Shown piece after piece: positions 44,378 to 53,527 of a stretch of 64,000 nucleotides of DNA; positions within the stretch are counted from its first letter, which is position 1; each line of letters begins with the position of its first letter. The DNA is from Pantoea sp. 18069. Lineage in GTDB: Bacteria > Pseudomonadota > Gammaproteobacteria > Burkholderiales > Burkholderiaceae_C. The notes beneath the pieces were generated by a model that was not told the origin of the DNA, made no database searches, and worked only from the letters and a program-made list of their open reading frames with translations. The translations under genes and the position numbers were made by a program. The stretch spans positions 39,088 to 103,087 of the forward strand of contig NZ_CACSJA010000020.1 of the NCBI RefSeq assembly GCF_902706035.1, read 5' to 3'.

Positions 44378-44406
44378 AAAAAAGGGAAGCTGTAAAGCTT
44401 CCCTTT
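44378..44406 (-). terminator. Intrinsic terminator after tRNA-Gly
   Basis: Stem gggaagct (44384-44391) / agcttccc (44396-44403), loop gtaa, with a six-T run on the minus strand after the stem. It lies just downstream of tRNA-Gly. Confidence 0.8.
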
Positions 44407-44414
44407 TCATTATC

Positions 44415-44490
44415 TGGAGCGGGAAAACGGGTTCGAACCGTCGACCTATACCTTGGCAAGGTATCGCTCTACCAACTGAGCTATTCCCGC
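44415..44490 (-). tRNA. tRNA-Gly (anticodon GCC)
   Basis: A 76-nt tRNA with CCA encoded: acceptor gcggga, anticodon loop ttgccaa in stem atacc/ggtat, T arm gacggttcgaacccgt. It is followed by an intrinsic terminator and lies upstream of tRNA-Leu on the same strand. Confidence 0.96.
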
Positions 44491-44608
44491 ATGCACTGCA
44501 TTTTCTTGCAGACAGAAGGCAAGTATAGCAAGGTTTCCGGCCCCTTTCGGACTGCTGCGGTTTTTTTCCATCCGCATCGGCCGCGATGCCGAAGTGAGAC
44601 GTGCGGAC

Positions 44609-45400
44609 TCAGGCCTTGTGCGCCGCGGCCTTGCGGTCCACGAATTCCTTCATGAAGCGTTGCGGCTCGCCGGTCGCGAACGCGCTGGCGAATTCGGCCA
44701 CGCCGTTGCGGATCGACCGGTCCAGCGGCTCGTGCTGCCACTCACGCAGCAAGCGCTTTTGCTGGCGCAACACCGTCGGGCCCAGGGCCGCGAACTCGCC
44801 GGCGACACGCGCGACTTCCTGGTCCAGGTCCTGGATGTCCACCACCGCGTCGGCAAGCCCCCAGGCTTCGGCCTTGGTAGCGTTGATGTTTTCACCCGTC
44901 AGCAGCAACCAGTTCGCACGCGCATTGCCGATCAGCCTGGGCAATGCCGCAGCATAGAGAATCGACGGAATGCCGACCTTGACTTCGGGCATGCCGAAAT
45001 ATGCCTTGCTCGATGCAATACGGATATCGCAGGCCACGGCCAGCTCCAGCCCGCCGCCGAGGGTCCAGCCCGGAATGCGCGCGATGACGGGCGTGGGGAA
45101 CAGTTGCACGGCTTCGCACAGCAGGCGCAGGTTCTCGATGAAGACCGCGGCGCTGGCCGTGTCCAGTGCACCCATCTCCTTGATGTCCGCGCCGGCAACG
45201 AAGGCCTTGTCGCCCGTGCCGCGCAACACCAGCGTGCGCACACTCTCATCGGCGGCCAGGCAGCGCACGCCGGCGATCAAGTCCCTGATCACGGGAGTGC
45301 CGAGAATATTGAGCGTGCCGGCTTCACGGATGGTGAGGGTGGCGACTCCGCTGGCATCGATTGCGATGGCCGCGTGCTGAAGTTCGGGGAAGGCGTGCAT
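44609..45400 (-). CDS. Enoyl-CoA hydratase/isomerase family protein
   Basis: A 263-residue crotonase-fold enzyme: oxyanion-hole motifs GDKAFVAGADIKEMGAL and PGWTLGGGLELAVACDIRIA, with an acidic residue in FGMPEVKVGIPS at the usual second Glu position. The start at 45400 (MHAFPELQH) precedes the conserved fold; the upstream open frame is not conserved. Last gene of an operon with a CaiB-type CoA transferase and a Bug receptor, so it likely hydrates the enoyl-CoA formed from the imported acid. Confidence 0.9.
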   Translation of the reverse strand: MHAFPELQHAAIAIDASGVATLTIREAGTLNILGTPVIRDLIAGVRCLAADESVRTLVLRGTGDKAFVAGADIKEMGALDTASAAVFIENLRLLCEAVQLFPTPVIARIPGWTLGGGLELAVACDIRIASSKAYFGMPEVKVGIPSILYAAALPRLIGNARANWLLLTGENINATKAEAWGLADAVVDIQDLDQEVARVAGEFAALGPTVLRQQKRLLREWQHEPLDRSIRNGVAEFASAFATGEPQRFMKEFVDRKAAAHKA

Positions 45401-45401
45401 G

Positions 45402-46370
45402 TCAGAGTTTTTCAAAGCCGATGTCCTTGATGATTTTTTTCCAGCGTTCGTTCTGGCTGGAGACGAGTTTGCCAAAGTCGGCGCGCGACATCGGGCTGGG
45501 AATGGCGCTCTGCTTTTCAATAGCAGCGATCACTTCGGGATCGGCCAGCGCCTGGCGCACGGCGGCGTTGAGCCGATCCAGAATCTGCGGCGGCGTGCCT
45601 GCGGGCGCGCCCAGCCCGAACCACGAAGGGTTGTTCATGGCGGGCAGGCCGGCTTCCGCATAGGTCGGAACCTGCGGGAAATTCTTGAGCCGCTGCCTGG
45701 CCGCCACCGCCAGGGGCCGGATCTGGCCGCCCTGGATCAAGCCAACGGACGAGGGAATATTGTCGAACACCAGGTTGACCTGGCCCGGGATCAGGTCCGC
45801 GAGCGCCGGGCCCAGGCCCTTGTAGGGCACATGCAGCAGTTGCGTGCCGGTGACATGCGCGAACAGCTCGCCATTGATATGGCTCAGCCCGCCGTTGCCC
45901 GAAGAGCCGAAAGCATACTTGCCGGGCTGGGCCTTGAGTTCCCTGATCAGTCCCTGGACATCGGTCGCGGGAAAGCCGGGGTTCACCACCAGCACGTTGG
46001 GCACATCGGCGATATTGCTGATAGGCGCGAAGTCCTTGACGGGGTCGTAGGACGTCTTGGCGTAGACGTTGGGGTTCACCGCGTGCGAGCTTTCCACCAC
46101 CATCACCAGCGTGTAACCGTCAGCGGGCTGCTTGGCAGCGTAGGCCGAGCCCACGGCGCCGCCCGCACCGGGGCGGTTCTCCACAATCAGAGGCTGCTTC
46201 AGGATGGCGCCGAGCCTGGTGCCGATGATGCGCGCCAGGATGTCGGTCGTTCCGCCGGGTGCGTAGGGGACGATGAGCTTGATCGCCTTGTCGGGGTAGC
46301 TGGCGGCATGGGCCGGCATTGCGGCTGCGATGCAGGCCAGGCTCAGCGCCATCAGGGTTCTTCTTTTCAT
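45402..46370 (-). CDS. Bug/TctC-type receptor (operon A)
   Basis: A 322-residue periplasmic receptor. Signal peptide MKRRTLMALSLACIAAAMPA; mature start SYPDKAIKLIVPYAPGGTTD. Later YTLVMVVESSHAVNPNVY and YDPVKDFAPISNIADVPN. It sits between the CaiB-type transferase (upstream) and the enoyl-CoA hydratase (2-bp gap), and should capture the same carboxylic acid. Confidence 0.9.
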   Translation of the reverse strand: MKRRTLMALSLACIAAAMPAHAASYPDKAIKLIVPYAPGGTTDILARIIGTRLGAILKQPLIVENRPGAGGAVGSAYAAKQPADGYTLVMVVESSHAVNPNVYAKTSYDPVKDFAPISNIADVPNVLVVNPGFPATDVQGLIRELKAQPGKYAFGSSGNGGLSHINGELFAHVTGTQLLHVPYKGLGPALADLIPGQVNLVFDNIPSSVGLIQGGQIRPLAVAARQRLKNFPQVPTYAEAGLPAMNNPSWFGLGAPAGTPPQILDRLNAAVRQALADPEVIAAIEKQSAIPSPMSRADFGKLVSSQNERWKKIIKDIGFEKL

Positions 46371-46443
46371 GTCTTTTGTCTCTCTCTAGGGGGGGGGATC
46401 GCACGCCGACATGCGGCATATCGGCAGGCGTGGAAACGGCGTG

Positions 46444-47616
46444 TCAGGACCAGGACAGCGGCTGCACCGACAGCGCGGCCAGCGAAGGCGGTGCGCTCAC
46501 CGCCTGCGCGCCCGGCGTGCGCGCCGACAGCATGGGATTGCGCACCGTCGCAATCTCGCCCAGCGTGGGGTGGGCCAGCACCTGGACCATCTCCCGGTGC
46601 CGGACCTGGGGATGGCTGAATGCCTCCTCCAGGCTGTTGATCGGGCCCCAGGGCACGCCGGCGGCATCGAACGCCTCGGTCCAGCTGCGGCGCGTGCGGG
46701 TCTTGAACAGCGTCACCAGCAAGTCGCGCAGTGCGGGCAAATGCACGATACGGCTCGAGTTGGTCGCAAAGCGTTCGTCCACGGCAAGTTCGGGCCTCCC
46801 GGCCACCTCGCAGAAACGCTGGAACTGCGTGTCGTTGCCTATGGCCAGAATCACGTAGCCATCGGCGCACTTGAACACTTCGTACGGCGCGCAGTTGGGA
46901 TGGGCATTGCCGCTGCGCTGCGGGTTCACGCCAGATATCAGATAGTTCGCACCCTGGTTGGCGTTGAGCGCCACGGCCACATCCAGCAGCGCGATGTCCA
47001 GGTACTGCCCCTGGCCCGTGCGCTGGCGCTGGAACAGCGCCGCCAGCACGGCGGACGTGGCATACATTCCGGTCGTCAGGTCGACAACGGCCACGCCGGT
47101 GCGCAGCGGCCCCGCGCCAGGCGCGCCGTCGGGCTGGCCGGTATAGCTCATCAGCCCGCCCATGCCCTGGAAGACATAGTCGTAGCCCGGCTTGTCCGCC
47201 ATGGGGCCGGTCTGGCCAAAGCCGGTGATCGACAGGTAGATCAGCCCGGGATTGATGCGGCGCAGCGCTTCATGGTCCAGCCCGTAGCGCGCCAGGGTGC
47301 CGGCCTTGAAGTTCTCGACGAACACGTCGGCTTCCTGCACCAGCGCAAGGACGGCCTGCGCCCCGGCTTCGGTGGCGAAATCGATGGCCACCGAACGCTT
47401 GCCCCGGTTGCAGCAGCTGAAATACGCCGACAGGCGCTCGCCGCTGTCGTCTTCGAGGTAAGGCGGCCCCCATTGGCGCGTGTCATCGCCGCGCCCGGGG
47501 TGTTCCACCTTGATGACCTGGGCGCCCAGGTCGGCGAGGTTCTGCGTGCACCAAGGCCCCGCCAGGATTCTGGAAAGGTCGAGTACCTTGACGCCGGCAA
47601 GGGCCTGATCGAGCAT
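46444..47616 (-). CDS. CaiB/BaiF-type (family III) CoA transferase
   Basis: A 390-residue family III CoA transferase: VKVLDLSRILAGPWCTQNLA, DLGAQVIKVEHPGRGDDTR, VFVENFKAGTLARYGLDHEA, and the catalytic Asp in VVDLTTGMYATSAVLAAL. It activates a carboxylic acid by exchange of CoA from another ester such as succinyl-CoA. First gene of operon A. The upstream gap (47617-47748) has the shared LysR operator. Confidence 0.92.
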   Translation of the reverse strand: MLDQALAGVKVLDLSRILAGPWCTQNLADLGAQVIKVEHPGRGDDTRQWGPPYLEDDSGERLSAYFSCCNRGKRSVAIDFATEAGAQAVLALVQEADVFVENFKAGTLARYGLDHEALRRINPGLIYLSITGFGQTGPMADKPGYDYVFQGMGGLMSYTGQPDGAPGAGPLRTGVAVVDLTTGMYATSAVLAALFQRQRTGQGQYLDIALLDVAVALNANQGANYLISGVNPQRSGNAHPNCAPYEVFKCADGYVILAIGNDTQFQRFCEVAGRPELAVDERFATNSSRIVHLPALRDLLVTLFKTRTRRSWTEAFDAAGVPWGPINSLEEAFSHPQVRHREMVQVLAHPTLGEIATVRNPMLSARTPGAQAVSAPPSLAALSVQPLSWS

Positions 47617-47675
47617 GCTGTCTCCACTTTATGTAAGCAGAGTGCAGTCTAGGCAGGCGCCGCTAAGTCATCCAG

Positions 47676-47711
47676 TCGAATGTTTCGAAGCGCGGTTTGG
47701 GAAAATTCGAA
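47676..47711. promoter_or_regulatory. LysR operator of operon A
   Basis: cgaatgtttcgaag (47677-47690) is identical over 14 bp to 56854-56867 before operon B. A second half-site ttcgaa begins at 47706, exactly as far from the first as ttgaaa (56883) is in the other copy. The site is 60 bp from the operon A start codon. Confidence 0.7.
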
Positions 47712-47748
47712 CGCCGGGCCGGTGCCCGGCAAACGCTGCCGAGCGAAA

Positions 47749-48216
47749 CTAGGAAGCGGTTTTGACCACCGGCAAGATGCCGCTCGCGCGCACCATCTCG
47801 CGGCCTTCGACCAGCAAAACACACTCGGCAAAACACAGGCGGCCACCCGACTTGGTCAGGCGCACATGGGCTTGCAGCCAATCGCCCGGCGCTACCGCCT
47901 CCAGGTAGTCGACGGACAGATGCGCAGTCACCACAGGCTGCTCGCGCGCACGCGCTACGTTGTAGCCGAGCGCGCTGTCGATCAGCACCGCGAGCATGCC
48001 GCCGTGCGCCTTGCCGTGCAGGTTGAGATGCGCCGCGCCAATGCGCATGCCGATCACCCGCATGCCGTTCTCGTCCTCGCGCTGGTACAGCGGCCCGAGG
48101 TGGGCAACATAGGGGCTCGCCGACGTATAAGGAACGAATCCCGGGGGAATGCCGGCCGTGGAATCAAGGGCGACAGCAGCCTGATCGCTCGGGCTGCAAC
48201 TGGTTTCAGACGTCAT
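47749..48216 (-). CDS. PaaI-family hot-dog thioesterase
   Basis: A 155-residue acyl-CoA thioesterase. Active-site segment LNLHGKAHGGMLAVLIDSAL (HGG with the acidic residue), then VTAHLSVDYLEAVAPGDWL. It can hydrolyse dead-end CoA esters to free CoA. Last gene of operon B, 133 bp after the FadB/J-type gene; it may have its own promoter. The gap 47617-47748 belongs to operon A regulation. Confidence 0.85.
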   Translation of the reverse strand: MTSETSCSPSDQAAVALDSTAGIPPGFVPYTSASPYVAHLGPLYQREDENGMRVIGMRIGAAHLNLHGKAHGGMLAVLIDSALGYNVARAREQPVVTAHLSVDYLEAVAPGDWLQAHVRLTKSGGRLCFAECVLLVEGREMVRASGILPVVKTAS

Positions 48217-48349
48217 TCGTTGCTTGTCTCATAAGGCACTGGTCTTGGCGCGCGCTGTGCGCCGCCTGCGGTGGGGCACGCATTGCGCGCCGCACGCACT
48301 ATAGAGGATGGCGCGCGGCCACCCCCCAAGCGCCCGGCGCCATCGCCGC

Positions 48350-50461
48350 TCAGAACCTGGCCTGGCCTGCGGCGACGCGCTGCACCAGCAGCGGCGCTGG
48401 CGTCCAATGTTCGCCGCGCGTGGCATGCAACTGCTCTATCTTGCCCAGCACCACGTCCAGCCCCATCGTCTCGGCATGGAACATGGGCCCGCCGCGCCAG
48501 GCGGGAAAGCCGTAGCCGTTGACGTAGACCACGTCGACGTCCGAAGCGCGCTGCGCAATGCCTTCCTGCACGATGCGCGCGCCTTCGTTCACCAGCGCCA
48601 GCACGCAGCGCTCGACGATCTCCGCATCGCTGATTTCGCGGCGCACGATGCCCGCCTCGCGCGCGCATTCCACGATCAGCGCATCGACCACCGGATCGGC
48701 AATGGGCGTACGGCTGCCGGGCTCGTAACGGTAATAGCCCGCACTGGTCTTTTGCCCGTAGCGGCCCAGCTCGCAGATGCGGTCGGCAACCTTGGAGTAG
48801 CGCAGATGCGCGGCACGCGTGGGCGCCAGGCGCTTGCGCGTCGCCCAGTTGATGTCCATGCCGGCCAGATCGGCCATGGTCAGGGGGCCCATCGCAAAAC
48901 CGAAGCGCTTCATCGCCGCGTCGATCTGCGAAGGTGAAGCACCTTCCTCCAGCAGGAACCCGGCCTCGCGCCAGTAGCCCGTGAGCATGCGGTTGCCGAC
49001 AAAGCCTTCGCACACGCGCACCAGCACCGGAATCTTGCCAATGCCCTGCGCCATCTTCATGCAGCTGGCGATCACCTCGTCCGACGTGGCGTCGCCGCGC
49101 ACCACTTCCAGCAGCTTCATGACGTTGGCCGGGCTGAAGAAATGCAGGCCAATCACATCCTGCGGCCGGCCGGTGGCGGCCGCGATGTCGTCGATGCTCA
49201 GCCGCGACGTGTTGGTCGCCAAGATGGCGCCGGGCTTGCAGATGGCGTCGAGCTGCCTGAACACCGCCTGCTTGACCACCATGTCCTCGAACACGGCCTC
49301 GATCACCAGGTCGGCATCGGCAAGCAGGTGGACATCGAGCGTCGGGCGGATGCGGTCCAGGCGTTCCTGCATCTGCTGCGCGGACAGGCTGCCCTTGGAC
49401 ACCGTGACCGCATAGTTGCGCCGGATCATGTCCATGCCGCGGTCCAGCGCCGCCTGCTCGCGCTCGTAGAGCACGACCGGCATGCGGGCGTTGGCAAACG
49501 CCATCGCAATGCCCGCGCCCATGGTGCCCGCGCCCAGGATGGCCACGCTGGCGATCGCGCGCGGCAGCGTTCCCGCGGCCTGGCCTTCAAGCTTGGCGGC
49601 TTCGCGCTCGGCGAAGAACAGATGCCGCAGCGCCTTCGACTCGGGGCCGGCCACCAGTTCGTCGAACAGCGAACGCTCGAAGTCCAGACCCTCGTCAAAG
49701 GCCAGTTGCGTCGCCGCCTGCACGCAGACAATGGCCGTGCGCTGCGCCAGCGCATTGCACGCCTTGGAATTCACGGCCGCCTGGAGCGCGACAAAGTCCA
49801 GGCCTGCTGCATCCGCCGGCGGCTTTGCGCCAATCACCGGGTGCGGCCCGGCCTGCGCGGCCATGCGGCGCGCGAACGCGATGCCGCTGGCCACGACCTC
49901 GCCGTCGATCAGCGCATCGGCCAGGCCCAGCGCCAGGGCCTGGCTGCCCCGCACCTGCTTGCCCGACTGGATCAGCTCCAGCGCCGGGCCGGAGCCAATC
50001 AGGCGCGGCAGGCGCTGCGTGCCGCCGCCACCGGGCACCAGGCCGAGGTTGACTTCCGTCAGCCCCAGGCTGGCCTCGGCCGCCACGATGCGGTAGTGGC
50101 AGCCCAGCGCCAGCTCCAGGCCGCCCCCCAGAGCCACGCCATGGATGGCCGCGACCACGGGCTTGCTGGACTGCTCGATCTGCCGGATCACCTCGCGCAG
50201 CATGGGCCGGGCCGTGGCCGCGGGCGTGTTGAACTGGCGGATGTCGGCGCCGCCGCAGAACACCTTGCCGGCGCCGGCCAGCACGATGGCCTTCACCCCG
50301 GGGCTGAGGGCCGCCCGGTGCAGGCCTGCGGAAATGCCGCGGCGCACCGCGTCCCCGAGGCCGTTGACCGGCGGGTTGGCCAGCCAGATCACCGCCACGT
50401 CGCCCTGCTCCGCATAACGCACGGCCTCCGAAACCGCCACGCCTTCAATGCCTGTATTCAT
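48350..50461 (-). CDS. Bifunctional enoyl-CoA hydratase / 3-hydroxyacyl-CoA dehydrogenase (FadB/FadJ type)
   Basis: A 703-residue fusion. Hydratase domain at residues 1-190 with GVALGGGLELALGCHYRI (Glu116) and LTEVNLGLVPGGGGTQ (Glu136). NAD-binding domain from residue 304 (SVAILGAGTMGAGIAMAFA). Dehydrogenase signature IGLHFFSPANVMKLLEVV and C-terminal domains with GNRMLTGYWREAGFLLEEG. No thiolase is attached. The start at 50461 (MNTGIEGVAV) has agagacaag just upstream; the open frame continues beyond but is unconserved. Operon B, after the acyl-CoA dehydrogenase genes. Confidence 0.92.
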   Translation of the reverse strand: MNTGIEGVAVSEAVRYAEQGDVAVIWLANPPVNGLGDAVRRGISAGLHRAALSPGVKAIVLAGAGKVFCGGADIRQFNTPAATARPMLREVIRQIEQSSKPVVAAIHGVALGGGLELALGCHYRIVAAEASLGLTEVNLGLVPGGGGTQRLPRLIGSGPALELIQSGKQVRGSQALALGLADALIDGEVVASGIAFARRMAAQAGPHPVIGAKPPADAAGLDFVALQAAVNSKACNALAQRTAIVCVQAATQLAFDEGLDFERSLFDELVAGPESKALRHLFFAEREAAKLEGQAAGTLPRAIASVAILGAGTMGAGIAMAFANARMPVVLYEREQAALDRGMDMIRRNYAVTVSKGSLSAQQMQERLDRIRPTLDVHLLADADLVIEAVFEDMVVKQAVFRQLDAICKPGAILATNTSRLSIDDIAAATGRPQDVIGLHFFSPANVMKLLEVVRGDATSDEVIASCMKMAQGIGKIPVLVRVCEGFVGNRMLTGYWREAGFLLEEGASPSQIDAAMKRFGFAMGPLTMADLAGMDINWATRKRLAPTRAAHLRYSKVADRICELGRYGQKTSAGYYRYEPGSRTPIADPVVDALIVECAREAGIVRREISDAEIVERCVLALVNEGARIVQEGIAQRASDVDVVYVNGYGFPAWRGGPMFHAETMGLDVVLGKIEQLHATRGEHWTPAPLLVQRVAAGQARF

Positions 50462-50493
50462 CTTGTCTCTCCGAAAATAGTTTGTGGACCGCG

Positions 50494-51645
50494 TCATGCG
50501 ATGTGCGCAGGATCCGCCAGGCGCGCATAGCGCGCGAGGTGGTGGCGGGCATCGCCCAGCGTGTGCTCGATGGCGATCAGGCGCTTGACGTGGTGGCCCA
50601 GGGGCAGCTCGTCCGTCATGCCTATGCCTCCATGCAGCTGTATGCCCTGCTGCGCGATGAAGCGCGCGCTTTCGCCGCATTTCGCCTTGGCGGCGGAAAC
50701 GATGCGCTGGCGTGCCACTGCGTCGGCGGCATCGACCTGCTGCGCCGCCAGCCAGGCCAGCGAGCGCGCCTGCTCCAGGGCCAGCGACATGTCCACGAGG
50801 CGGTGCTGCACGGCCTGAAAACTGCCGATGGGGGAGCGAAACTGCTGGCGCACTTTCACGTAGGCCAGCGTGGCGTCGACAATCGCTGCCATGGCACCCA
50901 CGCTTTGCGCGCACAGCGCCGCCGTGGCGATATCGCTGGCATGCAGGATCGTCGGATAGGCCGCATCCTGCACACCGACCAGCGCCTGCGGCGCGAGCTG
51001 CACGCCATCGAACGCGAAGTCCGCGCACGGCATGCCGTCGATGGCCGTGTAGTCGACACGCTGCACGCCCGCGCTTTGCGGGTCCACAAGAAACAGCGAA
51101 ATGCCGTCGGTCGACAACGCCGGCCCGGACGTGCGCGCCGACACCAGCAGCTGGTTCGCGACCGGTCCCTGCAGCACCATGGTCTTGCGGCCCGAAAGCC
51201 GCCAGCCATCGGCGCTGGCCGTGGCCTGTGTCTGCACGTTGTGCAAGGTGTAGTCCGTCTGCGGCTCGCCCTGCGCGAACGCCAGAATGCACGCGCCCGT
51301 GGCCAGGTCGGCCAGCAGTTGACTGCGCTGCGCGCCCCTGGCCCCATGGGCGAGCAATTGCACGCACAGCACCGCCGTGCTGGCATAGGCTTCGGTCACC
51401 AGGTGGCGGCCAAACGCTTCCATCACGACATGGGTGCTGGTGGCATCCAGGCCCATGCCGCCGCAGTCTTCGGGCACGGTCAGCCCCAGCAGGCCCAGCT
51501 CGGCAAAGGCCGCCCAGTGGGCAGGGCTGTGGCCCTGGGTCGCGGCCAGCGACTGCTGCCTTGCCTGGAAATCGTAGGCCCGCGAAAGATAGCGCTCCAC
51601 CGCTTCGGCCAGCATGCGCTGGTTTTCATCGAGATCGTCTTGCAT
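50494..51645 (-). CDS. Acyl-CoA dehydrogenase, second (probably non-catalytic or accessory) subunit
   Basis: A 383-residue ACAD-fold protein: PEDCGGMGLDATSTHVVMEA, LSGRKTMVLQGPVANQLLVS, and RQQFRSPIGSFQAVQHRLVD with IQLHGGIGMTDELPLGHHVK. The FAD/substrate loops are less conserved than in its neighbour. It follows directly after another ACAD gene, as in the heteromeric ACADs of steroid catabolism, where one subunit carries the catalytic Glu (inference). A GTG at 51660 overlapping the previous stop is an alternative start. Confidence 0.88.
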   Translation of the reverse strand: MQDDLDENQRMLAEAVERYLSRAYDFQARQQSLAATQGHSPAHWAAFAELGLLGLTVPEDCGGMGLDATSTHVVMEAFGRHLVTEAYASTAVLCVQLLAHGARGAQRSQLLADLATGACILAFAQGEPQTDYTLHNVQTQATASADGWRLSGRKTMVLQGPVANQLLVSARTSGPALSTDGISLFLVDPQSAGVQRVDYTAIDGMPCADFAFDGVQLAPQALVGVQDAAYPTILHASDIATAALCAQSVGAMAAIVDATLAYVKVRQQFRSPIGSFQAVQHRLVDMSLALEQARSLAWLAAQQVDAADAVARQRIVSAAKAKCGESARFIAQQGIQLHGGIGMTDELPLGHHVKRLIAIEHTLGDARHHLARYARLADPAHIA

Positions 51646-51656
51646 GTCGGTATGTT

Positions 51657-52874
51657 TCACAGGCCCAGTGCGACCTTGGAGATGATGTTTTTCTGGACTT
51701 CGTCGGTGCCGCCGTAGATCGAGATCTTGCGCAGGTTCAGATAGAAGCCGGCCAGCGTGTCCGTGTCCGCGCAACCCGGGCGCCCGTCCTGCGCGGCGTC
51801 TTCCAGGTTCTGTGGCGTGAACGCTTGCTGGCGAAACGGCAGCGCGTGCACGCCCGCGGCCTCGACCTGGCGCTCGGTGATGGCCTGGGCCAGCGTCGTG
51901 CCCAGCAGCTTGAGCACCGACGCTTCGGCACCATGGCCGCCGCCGCGCTGCACACGCTCCATCAGCCGCAGATTGGTGTGCTCCAGCGCGAGCAGGTCGA
52001 TTTCCAGCCGGGCCACGGTCTGGGCCCAGATGGGATCGGCCGCCAGCGGTTGGCCGTCCACCACCCGCTCGCGCAGCAGGCGCTGCAAAAACGCCAGCTC
52101 CCGCTTGCTGCGGCCTACGCGCGACGCGCCGAAGCGCTCGTGCGACAGCAGGTATTTGGCGCAGGTCCAGCCCTTGTGCAGCTCGCCCACCAGGTTGGCC
52201 ACCGGCACTTCGACGTTGTCGAAGAAGACTTCGTTGATCTCCACATCGCCGTCGAGCGTGCGGATGGGCCGTATCGAAATGCCGGGTGTGCGCATGTCGA
52301 TCAGCAGGAAGGAAATGCCCGCCTGGGCCTTGGCTTCGAAGTCGGTGCGCACCAGGCAGAACATCATGTCCGCGTACTGCGCGTAGGTCGTCCAGGTCTT
52401 CTGGCCGTTGACCACGAATACGCCGTCCTTGCGTTCCGCCCGGGTCTTGAGCGCGGCGAGATCGGAGCCCGCGCCCGGCTCCGAATAGCCCTGGCACCAC
52501 CAGTCCTCGCCCGACAGGATGCGCGGCAGGTAGCGCGCCTTCTGCTCGGCGCTGCCATAGGCCATGATCACCGGCGCGACCATGCGCAGGCCGAAGGGCA
52601 CGGTCTCGGGCGCGCCCGCCACCGCGCATTCCTCGTCGAACACATAGCGCTGCATGACCGACCATCCCGTGCCGCCGTGCTCCACGGGCCAGTTCGGTGC
52701 GACCCAGCCCTGGGCACGCAGGATTTCATGCCAGCGCAGGAAATCCTGTTTCGCCAGGCGCTGGTGGCCAATGACCTTGCGCCGCAGGTCCTCGGGCAAT
52801 TTTTCCGCCAAGAATGCACGCACCTCCGCGCGAAATGCCTGGGGCTCGAAACCGCTGTTTTGCTGCGCCATCAT
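51657..52874 (-). CDS. Acyl-CoA dehydrogenase, main subunit
   Basis: A 405-residue FAD-dependent ACAD: PNWPVEHGGTGWSVMQRYVF, the flavin loop WWCQGYSEPGAGSDLAALKT, VNGQKTWTTYAQYADMMFCL, and C-terminal RKISIYGGTDEVQKNIISK with a possible catalytic Glu. It forms the alpha,beta double bond of an acyl-CoA. The start MMAQQNSGFEPQAFRAEV overlaps the CoA-transferase B stop by 4 bp. Operon B. Confidence 0.92.
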   Translation of the reverse strand: MMAQQNSGFEPQAFRAEVRAFLAEKLPEDLRRKVIGHQRLAKQDFLRWHEILRAQGWVAPNWPVEHGGTGWSVMQRYVFDEECAVAGAPETVPFGLRMVAPVIMAYGSAEQKARYLPRILSGEDWWCQGYSEPGAGSDLAALKTRAERKDGVFVVNGQKTWTTYAQYADMMFCLVRTDFEAKAQAGISFLLIDMRTPGISIRPIRTLDGDVEINEVFFDNVEVPVANLVGELHKGWTCAKYLLSHERFGASRVGRSKRELAFLQRLLRERVVDGQPLAADPIWAQTVARLEIDLLALEHTNLRLMERVQRGGGHGAEASVLKLLGTTLAQAITERQVEAAGVHALPFRQQAFTPQNLEDAAQDGRPGCADTDTLAGFYLNLRKISIYGGTDEVQKNIISKVALGL

Positions 52875-53527
52875 TCAGCCTCCTGCCGTTCAAAATGCAG
52901 CGGAACACCGGTCAGCTCCTGCAGCTGCGCGGCCGACATGCCGTGCGCCATCTCGCGCACCCGCATTCCATCCGGGGTCACGTCGATGACCGCCAGATCG
53001 GTGTAGATGCGCCTGACCACGCCGCTGCCGGTCAGCGGCAGCGTGCACTTAGCCACCAGCCGGGGTTTGCCGTCGCGCGTGACATGCTCCATCAGCACAT
53101 GCACCGCCTTGGCCCCGACCGCGAGATCCATCGCGCCCCCGACCGCCGTGGCGACGCCGCCATGGCCCAGCGACCAGTTGGCCAGGTCCCCCGCGGCGGA
53201 GACCTGGTAGGCCCCGAGCACGCAGAAATCGAGGTGGCCGCCGCGCATCATGGCGAACGAGTCGGCATGGTGGAAATAGCTGCCGCCCTGCACCAGCCCC
53301 ACGGGCTGCTTGGCCGCGTTGGCCACGTCCGGGTCCGCGGCTTCACCCTGCCCGAGCGCGCGCATGCCCAGGATGCCGTTCTCACTGTGGACAATGACTT
53401 CGTCCTCGGGCTTGAAATGATCGAGCACGGTGACGGGCAGACCGATTCCGAGGTTGACATACGCGCCGGGCGGGATGTCCCGCGCCACGCGGCGCGCCAT
53501 CTCCTGGCGACTCCATTTGCCCATCAT
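52871..53527 (-). CDS. 3-oxoacid-type CoA transferase, subunit B
   Basis: A 218-residue family I CoA transferase beta subunit; the catalytic glutamate is in IVHSENGILGMR. Other family features: LGIGLPVTVLDHF, GGHLDFCVLGAYQVSAAGDL, GVVRRIYTDLAVIDVTPDGM. I prefer the ATG at 53527 (gggag 7 bases upstream); a GTG at 53533 and an ATG at 53524 are alternatives. It overlaps the A-subunit stop by 4 bp. Together they move CoA to or from a 3-oxoacid or a similar acid. Confidence 0.92.
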   Translation of the reverse strand: MMGKWSRQEMARRVARDIPPGAYVNLGIGLPVTVLDHFKPEDEVIVHSENGILGMRALGQGEAADPDVANAAKQPVGLVQGGSYFHHADSFAMMRGGHLDFCVLGAYQVSAAGDLANWSLGHGGVATAVGGAMDLAVGAKAVHVLMEHVTRDGKPRLVAKCTLPLTGSGVVRRIYTDLAVIDVTPDGMRVREMAHGMSAAQLQELTGVPLHFERQEAE